From an uncultured Slackia sp. (GTDB lineage Bacteria; Actinomycetota; Coriobacteriia; Coriobacteriales; Eggerthellaceae): a stretch of 52,478 bases of DNA. The translations under genes and the position numbers were made by a program. This document shows, in pieces, positions 8,803-17,441 of the stretch (position 1 is the stretch's first letter; each line of letters starts with the position of its first letter). The stretch is from positions 1 through 52,478 of the forward strand of contig CAKUIK010000012.1 of assembly GCA_934661005.1 (NCBI GenBank). Direction: 5' to 3'. The notes beneath the pieces are model-generated. The model was given only the letters and a program-made list of their open reading frames with translations. It had not been told where the DNA came from and ran no database searches.

Positions 8803-8835
8803 AAAAAAGAGCTGGGCGCAAAGCCCTGCTCTTTT
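8803..8835 (-). terminator. Second of two tandem terminators after the NCS1 permease
   Basis: AAAAGAGC(T)GGGC pairs with GCCC(T)GCTCTTTT around GCAAA. On the minus strand it is followed by a long T-rich run. It is nearly symmetric and could work in both directions. Confidence 0.85.
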
Positions 8836-8839
8836 CAAC

Positions 8840-8869
8840 AAAAAGGGCTGGCACGAAGCCAACCCTTTT
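8840..8869 (-). terminator. First of two tandem terminators after the NCS1 permease
   Basis: Minus-strand stem AAAAGGG-TTGGC / GCCAG-CCCTTTTT with loop TTCGT, starting about 40 bases after the permease stop codon. Confidence 0.8.
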
Positions 8870-8907
8870 CGATCACGAATCTATGCGGTTTTCGCGGTGC
8901 CGATCTA

Positions 8908-10239
8908 CTACAGAATCTGATCGGTTTCCTTGAACTTCACCACGTCGACCTTCTTGACCGACTTGTAAATGGTCATAGCGCCCCAGTACACAACGCCGGC
9001 AAAGATGAGGGAGTTCAGGCCCGGAATGCCGATGGCCAGAATCGAGGAGCCCTCGCCCACGCAGAACGCGAGCGCCCACACGGTAAGCGCGATGGGGTTC
9101 CACTTCTCAACCTTCTGGGGCAGTTTGCCCGACGGGCGGGTTTCTTCCAGAACATCACGGTTGCGCTTCAGGATGAAGTAATCGATAACCATGATGCCAG
9201 CCGCAGGCGGAATAGCAACGCCGAGCAGCGTGAGGAAACTCGTGAAGTAGTTGATGATGCCAACGACGGAAAGCAGCGTGCCAATAATGCCGAGGGTCCA
9301 AGTCATCACATTGCGGTTCACTTTCACGTTGAACAGCGCATTGATGGCGGTAGCAACGCCAAGACCCGACGAATACAGGTTGATGTCGTTGAGCTTAACG
9401 GTGGAAGCGACGACGATGATAACGCCCAGAATGCCCGAGGTGGCCATCATGATATCGGTCACGTTGTCGGTGCCGGTTGCGTGAGCCAAAATAACAGCAA
9501 TCAGGTTCATGCCGAGCTCACCCAGGAAGGTGCCAATAAGAGTCATCCAGAACACCTGGGTGCCATTCTTCAGATAGCGCGCGTAATCGGGCGTGCAAAT
9601 GGCGCCTGCAATAAAGCCGCCAGCGACCATGGTGGTAGCCGTGCCGAACGTCAACTCGGGACCAGGATGCGGCGAGTTAAGGAACTCGATGAGGCTGTGG
9701 TCCTGCAGCACGATAGCGGCAGAAATAACAACGGCGGCGATGAACAGCGGCACGAACACGGTGGCGAAGCGGGCAATCCATCGAATGCCGGCAACAACCA
9801 GAAGCGTGATGCCCAAACCGGTGATAATCGCCCAAATGGGGAAATTCAGCACGCCAGTGATGGAGAGCATGCCCTCGGCGAACACGGAGTTCTGAACGCC
9901 GAACCAGCCGACCATCGAAATAGCAACAACGCCGCCCAGAATAGCGGAGCCATTTTTGCCAAGGCCGCACCAGCGCGACAGCAAGCTCGTCGAGAGGCCT
10001 TCGCGAGCAGCTGCGGTGCCGAGTGCCCAGCTGACGACCTGCAGAATAACCGAGCCGAGCATGGTGGCCCAGAATGCGCCCCAGAACGACATGCCATAGC
10101 CGAGCGTTGCACCCAAAACCAACTGGGAGACGCAGCAAATGGCGCCAATACGAATCATCAGAATTTGCCAGAGCGGTTGCTTGGCTCCCTCAGGAACGCG
10201 CGACAGCGAGTAGTCGTTGTCGATAGCTTCGTTCGCCAT
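8908..10239 (-). CDS. NCS1-family nucleobase/cytosine permease
   Basis: A 443-residue integral membrane protein with about 12 hydrophobic helices, matching NCS1 (cytosine-purine permease, CodB-like) carriers that import nucleobases or related ring compounds with H+ or Na+. Characteristic segments include QLVLGATLGYGMSFWGAF, GWFGVQNSVFAEG and GAICTPDYARYLK. No deaminase or nucleobase catabolic gene is adjacent, so the substrate stays open. The ATG at 10239 follows AAGGGGG about ten bases upstream. A TATAAT-type promoter and a small palindrome precede it, and two tandem terminators follow, so it is a single-gene unit. Confidence 0.88.
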   Translation of the reverse strand: MANEAIDNDYSLSRVPEGAKQPLWQILMIRIGAICCVSQLVLGATLGYGMSFWGAFWATMLGSVILQVVSWALGTAAAREGLSTSLLSRWCGLGKNGSAILGGVVAISMVGWFGVQNSVFAEGMLSITGVLNFPIWAIITGLGITLLVVAGIRWIARFATVFVPLFIAAVVISAAIVLQDHSLIEFLNSPHPGPELTFGTATTMVAGGFIAGAICTPDYARYLKNGTQVFWMTLIGTFLGELGMNLIAVILAHATGTDNVTDIMMATSGILGVIIVVASTVKLNDINLYSSGLGVATAINALFNVKVNRNVMTWTLGIIGTLLSVVGIINYFTSFLTLLGVAIPPAAGIMVIDYFILKRNRDVLEETRPSGKLPQKVEKWNPIALTVWALAFCVGEGSSILAIGIPGLNSLIFAGVVYWGAMTIYKSVKKVDVVKFKETDQIL

Positions 10240-10373
10240 GGAGACCAACCCCCTTCTTTCTTTACAGTAGTGCTCCGAATACGACCGACGGTCTTCGAAA
10301 CGAACGTCGCGCATCGCAGGTGTGGCTAAACCGCGCGCGACGGCCCTTTCGGCGACCGTCAAATTAAGGCGAG

Positions 10374-10417
10374 ATTATACACCGATACTTTAGTGCGGCA
10401 GAGTAACAAGTTTGTTA
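10374..10417 (-). promoter_or_regulatory. Promoter -10 and palindromic operator candidate for the NCS1 permease
   Basis: Minus-strand TATAAT lies at 10374-10379. A near-perfect palindrome TAACAA-GT-TTGTTA at 10404-10417 lies just upstream, in a place suited to a regulator. No clear -35 hexamer is seen, which would fit activator dependence. Confidence 0.4.
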
Positions 10418-10455
10418 ACACCCCTATATATGGGAATATCTAGCCGCTGAACACA

Positions 10456-10479
10456 AAAAGAGGCCCGAAGGCCCCTTTT
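10456..10479. terminator. Symmetric hairpin between carB and the NCS1 permease
   Basis: AAAAG(A)GGCC-CGAA-GGCC(C)CTTTT with A- and T-runs in the arms. It lies 225 bases after the carB stop on the minus strand and could act in either direction. Confidence 0.6.
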
Positions 10480-10704
10480 GGAAGAAATGCCGAAATTCTT
10501 CACGGCAGGCAAGCGGCTCTTTTATTCCGCCAAACGGAGAATGCGCAGCGTGGCCGCATCGCCGATGACGTTCGCTCACGCGCGAAAAAACGCCCCGTAC
10601 CGCTTTAATTGACGCCCAGGGTCGATGTCACGAACCGCGTTCGCCGCGCGCTCGGCTGCATAGCCCGCCCCGCGCTTGCACCAGCCAGCCGGTCAGTTTG
10701 CCGC

Positions 10705-13700
10705 TTACTTCACTTCGTGCTGCGGCAAATCTTGCAGCGCAACCACAGGCAAGCCATACGGGTTTTCATCAAGTGCCTCAAGCGCGGCAGTAAATGCGCT
10801 TGCGCCCGAGAGCGCGGTCACGCACGTCACGCCATGTTTCACAGCTTCGGTGCGCATGAAGTACCCATCGCCGCGCGTTTCCGAACCGTACGGCGTATTC
10901 ACGATAAGCGCGATTTCACCGTTGGAGATCATGTCGCCAATATTGGGGTGCGGCTCGGAAATCTTGCGCACCACTTCGCAGCGCACATTTCCACCGCGCA
11001 GCGTGCGCGCGGTGCCTTCGGTCGACACAATGCGGAAGCCCAAACGCTGAATCGTGCGCGCGATGGGCAGAATGTGACGCTTGTCGCGGTCGCATACCGA
11101 AATGAACACGGTGCCTTCCTTCGGCAGCTCATAGCTCACGGCGAGCTGCGTTTTCGCATAAGCCTCGGGGTACGTGCTCGCGATGCCCATGACCTCGCCC
11201 GTCGATTTCATCTCGGGGCCCAGCACCACATTCGCGCCCGGGAAGCGGCCCCACGGCATAACGGCTTCCTTCACGCAGAAGTAATCCATGCGGCGATCGT
11301 CGGCCGGCAAGTTCAGGCTTTCGATGCTGCGGCCGCCCATGATGAGCGCGGCGCACTTCGCCAGCGGCACACCGGTCGACTTCGACACGAACGGCACCGT
11401 GCGGCTCGCGCGCGGGTTCGCCTCGATGACGTAAATCGTCTCGCCCTTAATGGCGTACTGCACGTTGATCAGGCCGCGCACGCCCAGGCGCAGCGCCAGG
11501 CGGCGCGTGATGTCGCGCAGCTCGCCGACCAAACGATCGCTGAACGAGAACGGCGGAATGCACGTGGCCGAGTCGCCCGAGTGAATGCCGGCTTCCTCAA
11601 TATGCTCGAGCACGCCGCCCACGTATACCTGCTCGCCGTCGCACAGCGCATCCACATCGCATTCGATGGCTCCTTCGAGGAAACGGTCCAAATACACCGG
11701 ATGATCAGGAGAGATACGCGTTGCCTCGGCCATGAAGGTGCGCAAGTGCGACGGGTCGTAGGCGATTTCCATGCCGCGGCCGCCAAGCACGTAGCTCGGG
11801 CGAACAAGCAGCGGGAAGCCAATGCGGTTGGCGACGCGTTCGGCTTCCTCGAAGCCCGTGGCCATGCCGGCAGCGGGGTACGTAATGTCGAGCTCGTCGA
11901 GCACGGCGCTGAAGCGTTCGCGATCTTCGGCCAGGTCAATCGCCTCGGGGCTCGTGCCCATAATGGTCACGCCCGATTCCTGCAGCGCATGCGCGAGCTT
12001 CAGCGGCGTTTGGCCGCCGAGCGTCACCACGACGCCGTCGGGCTGCTCGACATCGACGATGTCCATAACGTCTTCGTAGGTGAGCGGCTCGAAATACAGG
12101 CGGTCGCTCGTGTCGTAGTCGGTGGACACGGTTTCGGGGTTGCAGTTCACCATGATGGTTTCGTAGCCGGCCTCGTGCAACGCATAGCTCGCATGCACGC
12201 AGCAGTAGTCGAACTCAATGCCCTGGCCGATGCGGTTGGGACCCGCGCCCAGAATCATGGCCTTGGGTTTGTCGACGGGCACGATTTCGGAATCGCCGAA
12301 GCTCGGCGCCGCGCCGGCCGACGCAACATGGGGCGTTTCGTAAGTTTTGTAATGGTATTCGGTTTTGCCCGCGAACTCGGCCGCGCACGTGTCGACCGTT
12401 TTGAACGTGGGCACGACGCCCAAGCCCTTGCGGTAAGCGCGCACGATGACTTCTTTCGTGCCCGTGAGGTGTGCGATTTGCGCATCGGAGAAACCGTATT
12501 GCTTCGCGATGCGCATAGCCAGCGCATCGAGGTCTTCCAGGCGCAGGCCGTCGAGCTGATTTTGCACGGCAGCCATATCGGCGATGCGATGCAAGAACCA
12601 CGGGTCGATGCCGCAGGCCTCATGCACGTCTTCCACGCTCCAGCCACGGCGCAGAGCCTCAGCCACATAGAAGATGCGGTCTTCCGTGGGGCGCGCCACG
12701 CATTCGGCGAAATACTCTTCGTCGAAATCATCCTTGCCGTCGGCGCCCAAGCCAGCGCGGCCGTTCTCCAGCGAACGCATAGCCTTGCCGAACGCTTCCT
12801 CAAACGTGCGGCCGATGCTCATGATTTCACCCACGGCCTTCATGCGCGTGGAAAGCGTGGTATCGGTGCCCTTGAATTTTTCGAACGCAAAGCGCGGCAC
12901 TTTCACCACGCAATAGTCGATGGACGGCTCGAAGCACGCCGGCGTGACGCGCGTGATGTCGTTCGTGATTTCGTCGAGCGTGTAGCCCACGGCCAGGCGC
13001 GCGGCGGCTTTCGCGATAGGGAAACCGGTCGCCTTTGACGCAAGCGCCGATGAGCGGCTCACGCGCGGGTTCATTTCGATGACGATTAGGCGGCCATTTT
13101 TCGGGTTGAGCGCAAACTGCACGTTCGAGCCGCCCGTTTCAACGCCAATTTTCTCAAGAATGGCGAGCGAGGCCACGCGCATGCGCTGGTATTCCACATC
13201 GGAAAGCGTCTGCGCAGGGGCGACCGTAATGGAGTCACCCGTATGAACGCCCATGGCGTCGACGTTCTCGATGGAGCATACGATAATGCCGTTGCCAGCC
13301 TTATCGCGCATGACTTCCATCTCGTATTCTTTCCAGCCGATGATGCTTTCTTCCACAAGCACCTCGCCAGCGGGAGAAAGCTCCAGGCCTTGCGCCACAA
13401 TCTCGCGCAGCTCCTGCTCGTCGTACGCAATGCCGCCGCCGGCGCCGCCGAGCGTGAAGCTCGGGCGAAGTACGCAGGGGTAGCCCACCTTGCCGGCGAG
13501 TTCGACGGCGTCTTCGACCGAGTATGCATAACCGCTGCGGGCGCACTCCAGGCCAATTTCTTCCATGGCCTCGGCGAACAGCTTGCGGTCTTCGCCGCGC
13601 TCGATGGCCGCCAAATCGCAGCCGATCATTTCCACGCCATAGCGATCGAGCACGCCCGATTTCGCCAGTTCAACGGCCGCATTCAGGCCCGTTTGGCCAC

Positions 13701-13971
13701 CGAGGGTAGGCAGCAGCGCGTCAGGATGCTCCTTGGCGATGACGCGCTCGATGAATTCAGCGGTAATAGGCTCAACGTAGGTGCGGTCTGCCAAGGTCGG
13801 GTCGGTCATGATGGTGGCGGGGTTCGAATTCACGAGCACCACTTCGTAGCCGTCTTCCTTGAGCACCTTGCACGCCTGCGCGCCCGAATAATCGAACTCA
13901 CACGCCTGGCCAATAACAATGGGGCCCGAGCCAATAACGAGAATGCGTTTAATGTCAGTACGTTTAGGCAT
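10705..13971 (-). CDS. carB: Carbamoyl-phosphate synthase large subunit
   Basis: A 1088-residue ATP-grasp enzyme that makes carbamoyl phosphate from ammonia (delivered by CarA), bicarbonate and two ATP for arginine and pyrimidine synthesis. The N-terminal half starts KRILVIGSGPIVIGQACEFD and the internally duplicated half repeats this as KAMILGAGPNRIGQGIEFDY. The C-terminal allosteric MGS-like domain (from about TVFISVCDRDKRHILPIAR) is complete. Full length for the family. The ATG lies three bases after the carA stop with AAGGAGG upstream. Confidence 0.98.
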   Translation of the reverse strand: MPKRTDIKRILVIGSGPIVIGQACEFDYSGAQACKVLKEDGYEVVLVNSNPATIMTDPTLADRTYVEPITAEFIERVIAKEHPDALLPTLGGQTGLNAAVELAKSGVLDRYGVEMIGCDLAAIERGEDRKLFAEAMEEIGLECARSGYAYSVEDAVELAGKVGYPCVLRPSFTLGGAGGGIAYDEQELREIVAQGLELSPAGEVLVEESIIGWKEYEMEVMRDKAGNGIIVCSIENVDAMGVHTGDSITVAPAQTLSDVEYQRMRVASLAILEKIGVETGGSNVQFALNPKNGRLIVIEMNPRVSRSSALASKATGFPIAKAAARLAVGYTLDEITNDITRVTPACFEPSIDYCVVKVPRFAFEKFKGTDTTLSTRMKAVGEIMSIGRTFEEAFGKAMRSLENGRAGLGADGKDDFDEEYFAECVARPTEDRIFYVAEALRRGWSVEDVHEACGIDPWFLHRIADMAAVQNQLDGLRLEDLDALAMRIAKQYGFSDAQIAHLTGTKEVIVRAYRKGLGVVPTFKTVDTCAAEFAGKTEYHYKTYETPHVASAGAAPSFGDSEIVPVDKPKAMILGAGPNRIGQGIEFDYCCVHASYALHEAGYETIMVNCNPETVSTDYDTSDRLYFEPLTYEDVMDIVDVEQPDGVVVTLGGQTPLKLAHALQESGVTIMGTSPEAIDLAEDRERFSAVLDELDITYPAAGMATGFEEAERVANRIGFPLLVRPSYVLGGRGMEIAYDPSHLRTFMAEATRISPDHPVYLDRFLEGAIECDVDALCDGEQVYVGGVLEHIEEAGIHSGDSATCIPPFSFSDRLVGELRDITRRLALRLGVRGLINVQYAIKGETIYVIEANPRASRTVPFVSKSTGVPLAKCAALIMGGRSIESLNLPADDRRMDYFCVKEAVMPWGRFPGANVVLGPEMKSTGEVMGIASTYPEAYAKTQLAVSYELPKEGTVFISVCDRDKRHILPIARTIQRLGFRIVSTEGTARTLRGGNVRCEVVRKISEPHPNIGDMISNGEIALIVNTPYGSETRGDGYFMRTEAVKHGVTCVTALSGASAFTAALEALDENPYGLPVVALQDLPQHEVK

Positions 13972-13974
13972 TGT

Positions 13975-15390
13975 CTAGGCCTCCTTCGAGCCGAAGACCC
14001 AGCCGGCGAGGCGGTCTTGCGAAATGTTAATGTTCAAGTAGTCGGCGTCGCCGTCCATCAGGCGGCAGAACGCCGTGAACAGATAGTGCGCATCGGTGGG
14101 GCCAGGGTTGGCCTCGGGGTGGTACTGCACCGAGAATGCGTTCTGGTCGAGCAGCTGAATGCCCTCGCAGGTGCCATCGTTCAAGTTGACATGGGTCAGG
14201 CGAATGCGGCCGAAGCGCTCGTTTTCGACGACGGGCGCGATGCGACGCTGCGACCAGAAGCGAAGGTCACCGTCGGCCGGATGCTCGGCCACGCCGCTCG
14301 AGAGCTCGGGCACAAGCTTGCCGAGGCTCGGGAACACCAGGCCGAAGCCGTGGTTCTGCGCAGTAATTTCCACCTGGCCGCTCACGAGGTTCATGACGGG
14401 CTGGTTGCCGCCGCGATGGCCGAACTTGAGCTTCTCCATCTCACCGCCGCTCGCGAGGCTGATCATCTGATGGCCCAAGCAAATGCCGAACACCGGCACC
14501 TTGCCAATGAGCTCGCGCGCCTGCTCGTAGGTCTCGGTCACGGCGTCGGGGTCGCCCGGGCCGTTGGAGAGGAAAACGCCGTCAGGCGCCATAGCGAGCA
14601 CATCGGCCGCGGGAGTGTCCCACGGCACCACGGTAAGGTCGCAGCCCACACGCACGAGACCCGCGAGAATCGACTCCTTCACGCCACAATCGTAGGCAAC
14701 CACGTGATATTTCTTCGGCGCGGGAGCCGCCACGGCGAATGTTTGGCTTTCAGGCACCTTGTCGAACGATTCCGCGGCGGTGCGGCTCACGGTTTTGGCG
14801 AGATTGTGGCCCACCAAGCTCGGAGCTGCGGCAACTTTTTCCGCGAGCGAAGCAACGTCAAGATCTTCGGTGGACAAAATAGCGGTTTGCGCGCCAAAGT
14901 CACGAATATGGCGAACAAGCGCGCGCGTATCGATGCCCTCGATGGCAACGATGTTTTCGCGCTCGAGAAATTCGGGCAGGCTCATGTTCGAGCGCCAGTT
15001 CGAGGGAGTGCGGCACATGTCATGCACTACCAAACCGCGCAGAGCGGGCGCAGACGACTGCGTATCGTCGAGGTTCACGCCGTAGTTGCCGATCTGCGGA
15101 TACGTCATCGTGACAATTTGGCCAGCGTACGACGGGTCGGTAATAACCTCAAGATAGCCTTCAAGCGAAGTATTGAAGCAAATTTCGCCCGTGACTTCCC
15201 CCGCGGCGCCACACGCCCAACCATCGAATCGAGTCCCGTCTTCCAACAACAAAATAGCCGCTCTACGAGCCTTTTTGCTCGTGGCGGCTATGAGTTTCTC
15301 TGCAATTGTCGCAGCTTTGGCCCCTTCTTGGCCAGCTGCCATCGTCGTTGCCGCAGACGCATGTCCTGCGGCGGTTTGGGTAGCTTCCAT
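13975..15390 (-). CDS. carA: Carbamoyl-phosphate synthase small (glutaminase) subunit
   Basis: The class I glutamine amidotransferase that hydrolyses glutamine and channels ammonia to CarB. Catalytic Cys is in GICLGHQ and the His-Glu pair in SVQYHPEANPGPTD. The ATG at 15390 was chosen because AAGGAG lies six bases upstream; an ATG two codons earlier would abut the site. This gives 471 residues with about 40 Ala/Thr/Lys-rich residues ahead of the usual start at AAILLLEDG, longer than most CarA proteins. carB follows three bases downstream, so the two form an operon. Confidence 0.96.
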   Translation of the reverse strand: MEATQTAAGHASAATTMAAGQEGAKAATIAEKLIAATSKKARRAAILLLEDGTRFDGWACGAAGEVTGEICFNTSLEGYLEVITDPSYAGQIVTMTYPQIGNYGVNLDDTQSSAPALRGLVVHDMCRTPSNWRSNMSLPEFLERENIVAIEGIDTRALVRHIRDFGAQTAILSTEDLDVASLAEKVAAAPSLVGHNLAKTVSRTAAESFDKVPESQTFAVAAPAPKKYHVVAYDCGVKESILAGLVRVGCDLTVVPWDTPAADVLAMAPDGVFLSNGPGDPDAVTETYEQARELIGKVPVFGICLGHQMISLASGGEMEKLKFGHRGGNQPVMNLVSGQVEITAQNHGFGLVFPSLGKLVPELSSGVAEHPADGDLRFWSQRRIAPVVENERFGRIRLTHVNLNDGTCEGIQLLDQNAFSVQYHPEANPGPTDAHYLFTAFCRLMDGDADYLNINISQDRLAGWVFGSKEA

Positions 15391-15498
15391 TTGCATCTCC
15401 TTTTCGGTCTCTCGGTACCGGTTTAAAGGCACTTTCGTTCTAAATTGCATATTTATAACGAAAAGTGTATTAAACAACCCGTGTTTTGCATTTGGGCG

Positions 15499-15504
15499 AT
15501 TATA
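15499..15504 (-). promoter_or_regulatory. Possible -10 element of carAB
   Basis: Minus-strand TATAAT about 110 bases before the carA start. No consensus -35 is found at 16-18 bases. I see no PyrR-type attenuator in the leader. Confidence 0.3.
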
Positions 15505-15587
15505 GCGGCGAATCGCGTCTCTGTGGGAAATTCCTACAATCCACCACACTAAAGCGCGGTAAACGGCGAGCGTAAATCAAGATGCGG

Positions 15588-15770
15588 TTTTCTGCCAAAA
15601 GTAGCGAATTCGGGGGCTTTGCAAAAGTGCGAGTCCGTTGCTTTAGTCACATAATCCCAGGTCGCGGTTAGGCCATGTAAACAATTTCAAGAACAATTGG
15701 GCTTCTCAATGGCAAATTCCCTTGAAATGAGGGCTTTTACGCCCCCGAATTCGCAACTTTTGGCAGAAAA
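15588..15770. repeat. 183-bp MITE-like element with 30-bp terminal inverted repeats
   Basis: The ends at 15588-15617 and 15741-15770 are 30-base inverted repeats with one mismatch (TTTTCTGCCAAAAGT then A or T then GCGAATTCGGGGGC). The 123-base interior has no open frame that looks real. A clear target-site duplication is not visible. It lies in the 544-base gap between carA and azlD. Only one copy is in this window. Confidence 0.6.
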
Positions 15771-15837
15771 AGAGGAAATCGTTTACGCTGCGCCCGAAAG
15801 GGCGGTGCATCGAACGACGAGGCCCACATAGCAACCA

Positions 15838-15888
15838 GCCAAACAACAAGCCCGTGGCGGTCGTACCGCCACGGGCTTGTTGTTTGGC
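15838..15888. terminator. Long perfect hairpin downstream of azlD
   Basis: A 24-bp perfect stem closes on the loop CGT, with arms at 15838-15861 and 15865-15888. The outer arm is rich in TTGTTG/CAACAA instead of a separate U-run. It lies about 50 bases after the azlD stop codon and is the likely end of the azlCD transcript. Confidence 0.7.
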
Positions 15889-15934
15889 CATATTCAAATT
15901 GAACGAAGCAAAAAATGGCAAGGCTCGAAAAGCG

Positions 15935-16273
15935 CTACAGTAACGCGGGCGCATACGTAAGCACGGCCAGCATACCAACACCCACCACGATGCAGGCGGC
16001 CATCGACTTGGTCTTCGCACCCACAACAAGCACCACAGCAGCCGCCAACAAGGGCATGCCCCACAGGGCAACGTCACCCGAAGCGACCTTCGCGGGATCA
16101 AACAAATCGTTCGTCACCAGCGCGGCGAAAGCCGCCGGCGGAATGAAGTTCAGCGCCCGAACAAACCCCTCGGGCAGCTGTTTGCCCTTAAGCAGAAAGA
16201 TGGGCAGACAGCGGCACGCAAGCATGCATGCCAAGCACACACCGAAAATAATGAGGAAGCTCGTAACATCCAT
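15935..16273 (-). CDS. azlD: AzlD-family branched-chain amino acid export subunit
   Basis: A 112-residue membrane protein with about four hydrophobic helices, matching the small AzlD subunit that works with AzlC in branched-chain amino acid (and analogue) efflux. Family features include ACRCLPIFLLKGKQLP near the start and LNFIPPAAFAALV. It starts three bases after the azlC stop and has GGGGGAG six bases before its ATG, so the pair is translationally close. Confidence 0.9.
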   Translation of the reverse strand: MDVTSFLIIFGVCLACMLACRCLPIFLLKGKQLPEGFVRALNFIPPAAFAALVTNDLFDPAKVASGDVALWGMPLLAAAVVLVVGAKTKSMAACIVVGVGMLAVLTYAPALL

Positions 16274-16276
16274 TGC

Positions 16277-17143
16277 CTACTCCCCCACTTTCATGGTCGT
16301 GTTGCGGTCGTCGCGACGCACGCTCGAAAACGCAAGCGCAGCACCCACGCCCACAAGCGCACCAATCAGAATGGCGGGGCCAGCAAGGCCCACGCACTTG
16401 CACACAATAACGCCGACAATAGAGCCAAACACGGCAACGAGATTTGCCGGAGTCACCTTTTGCATGCACAGCAAGCAAATAAACAACGACGTCATGGCAA
16501 ACGACGCAAGCGCCGTGGGCAGCGAAATAGCCGAACCGATAAGCGCGCCAGCAACATTGGAAATAGTCCACGACGAAAGCGAGAACAAGTTCACGAGCAG
16601 GGCATGTTTCACTGACCAGTGGCCGTTGATCATGCGAGCCAAATTCACACCGAAGCTCTCGTCGGTTACCGTAGCGCCAAAAATGAACGCGAGACGCTTG
16701 CCGGCGTTGCCGCAGAACTGCGAGAGCGATGCGCCATACAGCATCTGGCGCGTGTTCACGAGCGCGACGCTGGCGATAATGGCCGAAATCGGATTACCGG
16801 CAAGCCACATATTGGGAATCATATATTGGCCCGCGCCCGAATAGAACAGCAGGCTCATGATGGCAATCATCCACACATCCATGCCGGCCGCCACACCCAA
16901 GATGCCGCACGGAATACCCAGCACGATATAGCCGAGCACAATGGGCCACGCAGCCTGGAAAGCCTCTTTTTGCATAGCGGCAGACACGCCGCTTTCGTGG
17001 GCAGCGCTCGTTTGGGCAGCGTTTGTTTTGACCGCAGTCGATTCGTCGGCACGCAATTCGACACCAACCAATTCGGAGGCGCTCGTTTCGACCGCGGCAG
17101 ATTCTGTCGCAGCCTGGTTTTGTTTCATATTTGTTTCAGACAT
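16277..17143 (-). CDS. azlC: AzlC-family branched-chain amino acid exporter, large subunit
   Basis: A 288-residue inner-membrane protein of the AzlC (LIV-E) family, with signatures YIVLGIPCGILGVAAGM, LFYSGAGQYMIPN and GATVTDESFGVN. Together with AzlD it forms an amino acid efflux pump. The first ~60 residues are a hydrophilic Ala/Ser/Thr/Glu-rich extension with repeated ES-A units before the first helix, unusual for the family. The ATG at 17143 has no ribosome binding site, but a near-consensus promoter ends nine bases before it, so the mRNA is probably leaderless. The next Met is at residue 6. Confidence 0.88.
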   Translation of the reverse strand: MSETNMKQNQAATESAAVETSASELVGVELRADESTAVKTNAAQTSAAHESGVSAAMQKEAFQAAWPIVLGYIVLGIPCGILGVAAGMDVWMIAIMSLLFYSGAGQYMIPNMWLAGNPISAIIASVALVNTRQMLYGASLSQFCGNAGKRLAFIFGATVTDESFGVNLARMINGHWSVKHALLVNLFSLSSWTISNVAGALIGSAISLPTALASFAMTSLFICLLCMQKVTPANLVAVFGSIVGVIVCKCVGLAGPAILIGALVGVGAALAFSSVRRDDRNTTMKVGE

Positions 17144-17152
17144 AGTGTGGTG

Positions 17153-17181
17153 ATTATAGAAGGGAGCCGCCGCTTTTCCAA
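17153..17181 (-). promoter_or_regulatory. Near-consensus promoter placing azlC on a leaderless transcript
   Basis: Minus-strand TTGGAA (17176-17181), a 17-base spacer and a perfect TATAAT (17153-17158). Only nine bases separate the -10 from the azlC ATG, which predicts transcription starting about two bases before the start codon. Confidence 0.65.
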
Positions 17182-17257
17182 CCGCCGCGCACAGATATTT
17201 CACGCGCGCCAGGGCGTATTTCGGTTGTAGAAGCACGCCACCTGGACGAACCCGCCA

Positions 17258-17288
17258 CCTGTTAAATGCTCGCAGCATTTAACAGGTT
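17258..17288. repeat. Short palindromic repeat, copy 1 of 4
   Basis: ACCTGTTAAATGC, loop TCGCA, then GCATTTAACAGGT: a perfect 13-bp inverted repeat. It lies between the start of azlC and the end of the NhaC-type gene. Confidence 0.8.
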
Positions 17289-17441
17289 CCGACGCATGCA
17301 CAACACGGAAGCAAGCAGCCACGTCGAAAGCAACCCACGCCTTGCCCAGCCCGCCCAAGCGCGCTCCAGCCCCGCGTAACCCACGCCCCGCCCGGCGCGC
17401 CCAGGCTCAACCTACCCTAGCCCGCCCTGACTCGGTGCAAC

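Noticed and set aside
10609..13038. A long plus-strand open frame rich in Arg, His and Ala opposite carB
   Set aside because: It is a mirror of carB codon usage; carB is complete and conserved.
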